A stretch of DNA of 7,457 bases from SXOA01 sp051004015 (lineage in GTDB: Bacteria; Planctomycetota; Planctomycetia; Pirellulales; Pirellulaceae): the NCBI GenBank assembly GCA_051004015.1, contig JBPCKT010000059.1, positions 1-7,457 of the forward strand, written 5' to 3'. Numbering within the stretch: position 1 is the first letter of the stretch; each line of letters begins with the position of its first letter. Shown here piece after piece: positions 1 to 4,669 of the stretch. The notes below the pieces were generated by a model. That model was not told the DNA's origin. It saw nothing but the letters and a program-made list of their open reading frames with translations, and made no database searches. The position numbers were made by a program, and so were the translations under genes.

Positions 1-15
1 ATCAAACACTTCTGA

Positions 16-34
16 CGCCAAAGACTCCCGACCC
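16..34. repeat. REP-like half-palindrome just upstream of tgt
   Basis: The sequence CGCCAAAGACTCCCGACCC matches 18 of 19 bases of the right arm of a palindrome at 3681-3699 inside the methyltransferase gene (CGCCAATGACTCCCGACCC). Only one arm is visible. The partner arm, if present, would lie to the left of the window. It ends 7 bases before the tgt start codon, so it occupies the 5' untranslated leader or the ribosome-binding region. Being a copy of a dispersed repeat is directly seen; any effect on tgt expression is inference. Confidence 0.55.
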
Positions 35-41
35 GCTCGCT

Positions 42-1166
42 ATGCCATTCTCTTTCGCACTGCTTCACCGAGACGCCCATTCCGCCGCTCGCCGCTCGAC
101 GTTCACGACCCCGCACGGCCCGGTGGAGATGCCGGCGTTTATGCCGGTGGGAACGCAAGCGACCGTGAAGGGGCTGACGATCGATCATGTTCGCGCCACG
201 GGTGCGCAGATGGTCCTTTCGAACACCTATCACCTGGCCCTCCGGCCCGGCGAAGCCGTGGTGAAGCAGCTTGGCGGGCTGCATCGGTTCATGGGTTGGC
301 CAGGTCCGATTCTCACCGATAGCGGCGGCTTTCAGCTCTTTAGTCTGGCGCAGATGACGAAGGTGACGGAGGACGGGGCCGCGTTTCGCTCCCATATCGA
401 CGGCAGCCTGCTGGAGTTAACGCCGGAGCGGGCGGTGCAGATTCAGGAGGACCTGGGGAGCGATGTGGCGATGGTGCTGGACCATGTGATCGCCCTTCCG
501 GCCGAGGATGCCGCCATCGAAGATGCCTGCCTCCGATCCATCCGCTGGGCGGCTCGCTGCCAGAACGCCGCCATCAAGAGCGAACAGGCCCAGTTCGCCA
601 TTGTGCAAGGAGGACTCAATCCGGCTTTGCGAGTTCATTGCGCCAACGAGCTGGCGAGCCTCAACTTTCCCGGCTATGCAGTTGGCGGCCTCTCCGTCGG
701 CGAAACGCCGGAGCAGATGTACCAGATGTTGGACGTCGTCTGTCCCGCGCTACCCGCCGATAAGCCGCGGTATCTGATGGGGGTTGGCCGTCCGCAGGAC
801 TTGCTCGAAGCTATCTTCCGCGGCATCGACCTTTTCGACTGCGTGATGCCGACCCGCAACGGCCGCAATGCGCTGGCCTTCACGGACCAAGGCCCGATCC
901 GCCTTCGCAATCAAAAGCACCAGCTCGACCCCGCCCCGCTCGATCCCACCTGCCCCTGCATCGCTTGCCGCCACAGTCGCGGCTATCTGCGGCACCTATT
1001 TCTGGCCGACGAGATGCTCGGGCCCATCCTCCTTACCGCCCACAACCTCACCTACTACCAACGGCTGCTGGAAGGCGCTCGCCAGGCCATCGCCGAGGAT
1101 CGCTACGTCCCGTTCATGGAGGCCAAAATGCAAGTCTGGGCGGGAGGAGAGGATACGGTTAGTTGA
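42..1166 (+). CDS. tgt: tRNA-guanine(34) transglycosylase (queuosine biosynthesis)
   Basis: This cytoplasmic enzyme exchanges guanine 34 in the anticodon of GUN tRNAs (Asp, Asn, His, Tyr) for preQ1, or for queuine in some lineages, the base-exchange step of queuosine formation. At 374 residues it has the usual bacterial length. Visible motifs are TDSGGFQ (res. 92-98, general acid/base Asp93), LDHV (146-149, substrate Asp147), VQGG (188-191), AVGGLSVGE (213-221), DLFDCVMPTRNGR (263-275, nucleophile Asp266), and the zinc site C304-x-C306-xx-C309 with His334. The position that is Cys145 in the E. coli enzyme (DEC motif) is Val149 here, with His148 in place of Glu, as in eukaryotic enzymes; the neighbouring Val219 stays bacterial. 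The ATG start matches the family N-terminus, but no clear Shine-Dalgarno precedes it and a REP-like half-repeat abuts it. Its 3' end overlaps the convergent membrane-protein gene by 8 bases. Confidence 0.97.
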   Translation: MPFSFALLHRDAHSAARRSTFTTPHGPVEMPAFMPVGTQATVKGLTIDHVRATGAQMVLSNTYHLALRPGEAVVKQLGGLHRFMGWPGPILTDSGGFQLFSLAQMTKVTEDGAAFRSHIDGSLLELTPERAVQIQEDLGSDVAMVLDHVIALPAEDAAIEDACLRSIRWAARCQNAAIKSEQAQFAIVQGGLNPALRVHCANELASLNFPGYAVGGLSVGETPEQMYQMLDVVCPALPADKPRYLMGVGRPQDLLEAIFRGIDLFDCVMPTRNGRNALAFTDQGPIRLRNQKHQLDPAPLDPTCPCIACRHSRGYLRHLFLADEMLGPILLTAHNLTYYQRLLEGARQAIAEDRYVPFMEAKMQVWAGGEDTVS

Positions 1167-2076
1167 GAGACCTTCCCCACCGCAGTCGATAGCCGTAGTG
1201 GCGAACCAGGAAGAGCGGACCGAGCAATGTGATCGTGAACCCCAAACCCATGAAGCCAAAGAGACGCAGCTCGCTCGAGGGAATGCCGCCCACCAGCGAG
1301 CTGACAACAATTTGTAAAACCGTGATCAAGAGGCCAATCCATGCGACCGAGACGAGCAGGCCGACAACCAGCGACTGTGTTCGAAAGACCATTGCGGTAA
1401 CCACCGGCAGTACAAGCACGCAGATGCCACCGCACCAGGCCGCTGCAATGGCGACGCCCAACCACCATTCCGCCTCATTGGAAATGCCACTCAACTTTTG
1501 CCCCAATCGGACTGCGCCGAGGGAAATTCCCACCGCCGCCGTTGCCGCCAAAATGCCGGCGATGGAGAGCTGTGGCGGACGGGTATTTTCGTCCAATGGG
1601 GATTCGATGCGCCATCGCAAAAACGTCCGAAAAATCCAGAGCGGCAACTCACAAACGCAAAACAGCAGCGGCAAAACGAGCAGAACGCCAACAACGATTT
1701 TTAGCGGCGGAAAGTTGTCCCGATGAATTGCGTGGGAGACCATGAATCCCAACAACCAGGCCATTACGAACGATAGGAATCGCGGGACCACATACAAATG
1801 CCGGCGGAGGGCCGATGACGGACCCATTACGGCAGCAATTGCCAGAATTCCCGCCTGGCCGCCCATGGAGCCGATGCAGAAAAATCCCCAACACTTCCCC
1901 GCTTCGAATGGCCTGATCGGTTGTTCTATGATTGGATTCAGCAAGAAGTTCAGCGCCGCCAGGCCGAAGGATATCGCCAGTAGCCAGCCCTTTAGCGACT
2001 TCTGCCGTGGGTCTTGCTGAGGAAACCGTTGCAGCGGAGGATTTTCCGCGTTGAAGGTTTGGAATGGGTTGGACAT
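1159..2076 (-). CDS. hypothetical multi-pass membrane protein
   Basis: A 305-residue protein of unknown function. The N-terminal ~28 residues are polar and Pro/Gln-rich (MSNPFQTFNAENPPLQ), followed by about eight hydrophobic segments at roughly residues 29-50, 64-85, 100-117, 126-149, 169-189, 204-231, 235-262 and 270-291, and a basic C-terminal tail (RHYGYRLRWGRSLN). No catalytic or transporter motif is recognisable. The cytoplasmic-looking N-terminus and the 'RPPQLSIAGILAATAAVGI' segment recall uncharacterised planctomycete membrane proteins; that comparison is from memory. It lies 56 bp downstream of the methyltransferase gene on the same strand and could be co-transcribed, although there is no functional link. 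Its TAA stop lies within the last codons of the convergent tgt gene. The ATG at 2076 is the first in frame and gives a sensible N-terminus. Confidence 0.8.
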   Translation of the reverse strand: MSNPFQTFNAENPPLQRFPQQDPRQKSLKGWLLAISFGLAALNFLLNPIIEQPIRPFEAGKCWGFFCIGSMGGQAGILAIAAVMGPSSALRRHLYVVPRFLSFVMAWLLGFMVSHAIHRDNFPPLKIVVGVLLVLPLLFCVCELPLWIFRTFLRWRIESPLDENTRPPQLSIAGILAATAAVGISLGAVRLGQKLSGISNEAEWWLGVAIAAAWCGGICVLVLPVVTAMVFRTQSLVVGLLVSVAWIGLLITVLQIVVSSLVGGIPSSELRLFGFMGLGFTITLLGPLFLVRHYGYRLRWGRSLN

Positions 2077-2132
2077 GACCGCCCATTCTAACCGCGCGCG
2101 GGGACGTGCGCTGGCAGCTTGCTTGCCGCAAC

Positions 2133-3845
2133 CTATGCCGCCTTGGCCCGCGGCTCCTCAAACGCCGCATCGACCTGGCGGATCTCCGCGGCGGTGAGGC
2201 GATAGAGCTGGTAAACCAGCGAGTCGATCTCTTGGTCGATGCGGTGGGGGGGTAGGCTTTCCGCCTGCTCACACAAGCCTGAATCGCAAGCGAAGGGAAC
2301 CGCTGCTAACGTGGCGACGTTTTCCTTCGCTTGCGCTTCACGCTTGTGTCGAATCCCGGCCAATGCCGCCAGCCGTGCCACGATTCCTTCCTCCTCACCA
2401 TCCACAATCCGAATCGGCAGTTGCTCCAGTTGCCCCTTATTCATTGCCAAATATCCGCCGGCAAGTTTCTTGGCGGCGAAACGCTGGCGGAACAGGAATG
2501 ACATCAGGCGGGAATTGAGGAGCGCCAGCAAATAGGAGGGATCATCCAGTGGCCTGGCGGCTGCGTAGACCTGCACCCCCAGCGCCAGGCCGTGATGGTC
2601 ATACGCGGCTTCGATCCGGCGGGACATGCCGGCGATGACGATTTTGGGCTGGGCGTAAAGCTGCCGCTTCAGCGGCGAAATGCTGCTGGCATTCAGGTCG
2701 AGCACAGGCTGCGCGAACTGCCGCTGCATGAAGCGGACGTGTCCGAGACGGATCGAGTAGCGGTCGATGTTGCCACTGACGATGAAGGGTCGGAGGCGTT
2801 CGTCGGGGGGCGCTTCCGCATCAGCTTCCTGAAGCAATTCCGCCAGATGACCCGCGGTATAGCCCGAGGCCCCGCTGTGGAGCCTGGCCCGCTGGCCGAG
2901 TGGCTCGGTTCGGACACGGGATTCAATGTCGAGCGTGCGATGGAGACGAATGGCTCGCGGTGAAAGCAGCGTCTGCGGCATCAGTCGGACGGCCCGCTCA
3001 TCGAACAGCTCACTCGCCGCGGCAACTTCCCGCACTCGCACCGCATGATTCTTCGCCGGCTGACTCTTGCGAAAAATCAAGATTTGCGGATAGACCTCGG
3101 CTTCGGCAAAGACACTGATGCTGGACAGATCCACCAGGTCGTACAGCGTCGTCTCCGCCAGCAGCAGCTCCCGCAGCGGACGGGCATAGTCAAGGCCGGC
3201 CCATTTATTGGGAATGATCATTCCGCAGACGCCGCCGGGCCTCAGCAGCTCTAGCGAGCGCTCCAGAAAGAGGACGTACAGATCGAAGTTACCGCGAGCG
3301 GATTTGAAGCGCTGCCGCAGGTCCTGGCGGTAGGCAGGGGAGGAAGACTTGGCAATTTCGCGGATGTTGACGTAAGGGGGATTGCCGAGGATGAGGTCGA
3401 AGGGATCGGGGGAAAATGAGGGGGAGAGGAAGTCGGTGTGGAGGAGGGCGAGGGGAGGATGAGGATTAAGATTAAGAGTAGGAGTAGGAGTAGGATTTGA
3501 GTAATTCTTTGCAGCGGTGATCGCGGCGGGATCGATGTCTACTCCCACGAGTGTGGAGCCGGGGATTTGCGAATTTGCCTCGTGAAAGAAAGCTCCCGCG
3601 CCGCAGGAGGGATCGAGAATGCGGAGAGGGGGTCGGGAGTCGTTGGCGAGCGATGACTTTCCATCTGGAACAGCAACTTTCGCCAATGACTCCCGACCCC
3701 TGAGCACCTCTAGCGACCGCTTCACCATCCACCGGGCAATCTCCGGGGGAGTGTAATAAACCCCCTTCGCCCGCCGTGCCTGCCGCGTGAGCATTGGCTC
3801 ATCGCGGGGAGGGGAGAAGCGGAGGACGCGGGGCTTGCTCGACAT
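2133..3845 (-). CDS. Eco57I/TaqI-type N6-adenine DNA methyltransferase (orphan)
   Basis: Predicted S-adenosylmethionine-dependent enzyme that methylates adenine N6 at a specific DNA site. Numbered from the ATG at 3845 (570 aa): KGVYYTPPEIARWMV (28-42, motif X region), ILDPSCGAGAF (76-86, motif I, SAM binding), VGVDIDPAA (100-108, motif II), LGNPPYVN (153-160, motif IV, catalytic NPPY), then a C-terminal part resembling the TaqI-like target-recognition domain (IVSGNIDRYSI at 355-365; AGGYLAMNKGQLEQLPI at 462-478). No PD-(D/E)xK nuclease domain precedes the methylase, and no nuclease gene is visible on either side, so it looks solitary rather than type IIG. The frame stays open to an ATG at 3926, but those extra 27 codons run into a palindromic repeat; Met28 is preferred, and ATG 3794 is also possible. 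Three repeat sequences are translated in frame at residues 49-72, 118-127 and ~499-525, all between the motifs. Target site cannot be read from sequence. Confidence 0.9.
   Translation of the reverse strand: MSSKPRVLRFSPPRDEPMLTRQARRAKGVYYTPPEIARWMVKRSLEVLRGRESLAKVAVPDGKSSLANDSRPPLRILDPSCGAGAFFHEANSQIPGSTLVGVDIDPAAITAAKNYSNPTPTPTLNLNPHPPLALLHTDFLSPSFSPDPFDLILGNPPYVNIREIAKSSSPAYRQDLRQRFKSARGNFDLYVLFLERSLELLRPGGVCGMIIPNKWAGLDYARPLRELLLAETTLYDLVDLSSISVFAEAEVYPQILIFRKSQPAKNHAVRVREVAAASELFDERAVRLMPQTLLSPRAIRLHRTLDIESRVRTEPLGQRARLHSGASGYTAGHLAELLQEADAEAPPDERLRPFIVSGNIDRYSIRLGHVRFMQRQFAQPVLDLNASSISPLKRQLYAQPKIVIAGMSRRIEAAYDHHGLALGVQVYAAARPLDDPSYLLALLNSRLMSFLFRQRFAAKKLAGGYLAMNKGQLEQLPIRIVDGEEEGIVARLAALAGIRHKREAQAKENVATLAAVPFACDSGLCEQAESLPPHRIDQEIDSLVYQLYRLTAAEIRQVDAAFEEPRAKAA
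2271..2349. repeat. REP-like palindrome B inside the methyltransferase gene
   Basis: Arms at 2271-2298 and 2322-2349 are inverted repeats matching at 25 of 28 bases (core CGCAAGCGAAGG), separated by 23 bases. The loop itself contains a perfect 5-bp hairpin (AACGT-GGCG-ACGTT, 2308-2321). It lies in the 3' part of the methyltransferase gene and is translated as about 27 residues (including AKENVATLAAVPFACDSGL) after the recognition domain, without breaking the frame. Sequences of the type 'ACAAGCCTGAAGCGCAAGCG' are familiar as dispersed intergenic repeats in planctomycetes; this is from memory and unchecked. Confidence 0.75.
3465..3494. repeat. hexanucleotide tandem repeat in the methyltransferase gene
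   Basis: Five hexamers: ATTAAG twice, then AGTAGG three times. On the coding (minus) strand they read as (Pro-Thr)3-(Leu-Asn)2, residues 118-127 of the methyltransferase, between motif II and the NPPY motif. A 5-unit array with the same ATTAAG/AGTAAG units, also entered through GAGGATTAAG, occurs at 6123-6152 upstream of hemG. Confidence 0.8.
3629..3700. repeat. REP-like palindrome A inside the methyltransferase gene
   Basis: Arms 3629-3648 (GGGGTCGGGAGTCGTTGGCG) and 3681-3700 are inverted repeats matching at 19 of 20 bases, with the single difference compatible with a G-U pair. The 32-base loop holds a second small palindrome (TTCCA-TC-TGGAA, 3659-3670). The element spans 72 bp, exactly 24 codons, and encodes about residues 49-72 of the methyltransferase just before motif I. 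One arm recurs at 16-34 beside tgt, which shows it is a dispersed element. Confidence 0.8.
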
Positions 3846-3892
3846 GAGGTTGAATCGCGGACGTTCGCTGAGAAAGGCAGACCGGAAAAGCG

Positions 3893-3989
3893 TGGGGATG
3901 GCCACGAAAAGCGCAAAGAGGCACAAAAAGCAGGTCGGAGATTCTGTTTCCTCTTTTGTGCTTTTTCGTGTTTTTCGTGGCCATCCCCA
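3893..3989. repeat. long imperfect palindrome C in the divergent spacer
   Basis: Arms 3893-3928 and 3954-3989 match at 31 of 36 bases (18 perfect bases beginning TGGGGATGGCCACGAAAA), separated by 25 bases. The differences are all transitions, and most would be G-U pairs in RNA. It occupies the 279-bp spacer between the methyltransferase gene (-) and the small hypothetical gene (+), and overlaps the upstream extension of the methyltransferase frame. Spurious frames through it give a lysine-rich 'MATKNTKKHKRG' peptide, which I do not regard as a gene. The remaining spacer (3990-4124) shows nothing recognisable. Confidence 0.75.
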
Positions 3990-4124
3990 TTCTCGTTTGA
4001 TGGGTGCCGGCGGGATGGTACTCGGCGGTGGCGCGGCTCACAAGCGAAATTGCTCACGCCGTGGCGGGCGGGCTGCCGATAATGCGACCACGTTTCGCTT
4101 TCGTCCCCGCGGGTTGCTAGCACC

Positions 4125-4628
4125 ATGTCCCTCTCTGCTCTGCTTCCGGCTGCGATTCCTGGGCTGGCGGTGCTATCGGCGGGGGCGGCCCGCGTTGCGG
4201 CCAAGGGGCTGTCGTTCGCGGCGATGCTGGCTGACCCGGCCGGAGCATCGCCTCCTGCTACTGTTCCTCCCAGCCAGCCGGAAATTTCGGCGGATTTACA
4301 GCAGAAGCTCGGCCAGTTCGCTGCGATGTTACGAGAAAGACTCTCCGCGCTCGGAACGTCTCTTTCGGGGCCGGTCGATATTTCTGCAGACGTGTTAGGC
4401 AACCTTGAAGCTAGCGGCGACCAGCAGGATGCGCAGGCGGTCGAGCAGCTTTTAGGGCAGGACCAGGAATTGTCCGCGGCGTTCATTCAATTGGCCGCGG
4501 CGTTCAACCAAGTGATGGGGCAGACGAGCGCGGCTGCGCTCTCGTTGCCGTGGGATTTGGCCGGCGCGGCGCAAGGGGTGAAGATGGTGGTGGGCGAGAA
4601 GGGTGTGACGATGTTGAACCAGTACTAA
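4125..4628 (+). CDS. hypothetical protein, Ala/Gln-rich
   Basis: A 167-residue protein that I do not recognise. It begins with a hydrophobic, Ala-rich stretch (res. 1-38, MSLSALLPAAIPGLAVLSAG) lacking a convincing signal-peptide layout. A Pro-rich linker follows (39-54), then predicted helices (LQQKLGQFAAMLRERLSALG, 58-77; QDAQAVEQLLGQDQELSAAFIQLAAAFNQVMG, 101-132). The pattern of a 'SFAAML' segment followed by an acidic 'VEQLLGQDQELSAAF' helix faintly recalls small planctomycete proteins found near flagellar genes, but no flagellar gene is visible here, so this is speculation. The ATG has no clear Shine-Dalgarno. The TAA stop lies in the first heptamer of an AGTACTN tandem repeat, and the gene converges on hemG with three bases between stop codons. 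Codon usage is GC-rich like its neighbours, and the frame appears intact. Confidence 0.65.
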   Translation: MSLSALLPAAIPGLAVLSAGAARVAAKGLSFAAMLADPAGASPPATVPPSQPEISADLQQKLGQFAAMLRERLSALGTSLSGPVDISADVLGNLEASGDQQDAQAVEQLLGQDQELSAAFIQLAAAFNQVMGQTSAAALSLPWDLAGAAQGVKMVVGEKGVTMLNQY

Positions 4629-4669
4629 GTACTAAGTACTGAGTACTGAGTACTTAGTACTCAGTATCC
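4621..4669. repeat. heptanucleotide tandem repeat (AGTACTN)7 spanning two stop codons
   Basis: Six AGTACTN heptamers (last base A, A, G, G, T, C) are followed by a degenerate seventh (AGTATCC). The first heptamer gives the TAA stop of the + strand gene (4626-4628), and the second gives the TAG stop of hemG (4632-4634 on the minus strand). Because AGTACT is its own reverse complement, the array reads similarly on both strands. On the minus strand it encodes the extreme C-terminus of HemG (ILSTKYSVLST), where three DNA heptamers make one seven-residue period. Confidence 0.85.
4628..4661. terminator. possible bidirectional hairpin between convergent genes
   Basis: Within the AGTACTN array, 4628-4640 and 4649-4661 are perfect 13-base inverted repeats separated by 8 bases. 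Its position between two convergent genes would suit a bidirectional terminator. The stem is only moderately GC-rich and no U-tract follows on either side, so intrinsic termination is uncertain and the hairpin may simply be a by-product of the repeat unit's self-complementarity. Confidence 0.35.

Noticed and set aside
2077..2132. Terminator between the methyltransferase and the membrane-protein gene
   Set aside because: Only a 4-bp GGCA/TGCC stem is visible in the 56-bp gap and there is no U-tract, so a terminator is not supported.
42..3845. tgt plus a DNA methyltransferase as a 7-deazaguanine DNA modification (Dpd-like) or other defence island
   Set aside because: The Tgt protein has the normal length, the catalytic aspartates and the CxCxxC-H zinc site of tRNA-acting enzymes, not the divergent DpdA type. 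No dpdB/C-like, helicase or nuclease genes are present.
2133..3845. BREX PglX or DISARM methylase
   Set aside because: The protein is 570 residues, about half the PglX length, and none of the partner genes (ATPases, PglZ, helicases) is in the window.
3846..3926. 27-residue N-terminal extension of the methyltransferase (MCLFALFVAIPTLF...), resembling a signal or membrane anchor
   Set aside because: The extension reads into the palindrome C arm. A cytoplasmic DNA methylase needs no such leader, and Met at 3845 gives a normal N-terminus.
3799..4041. Small lysine-rich minus-strand frame (MATKNTKKHKRG...)
   Set aside because: It is read through the palindromic repeat and antisense to the methyltransferase start region. 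Its composition comes from the repeat unit, not from a conserved protein.
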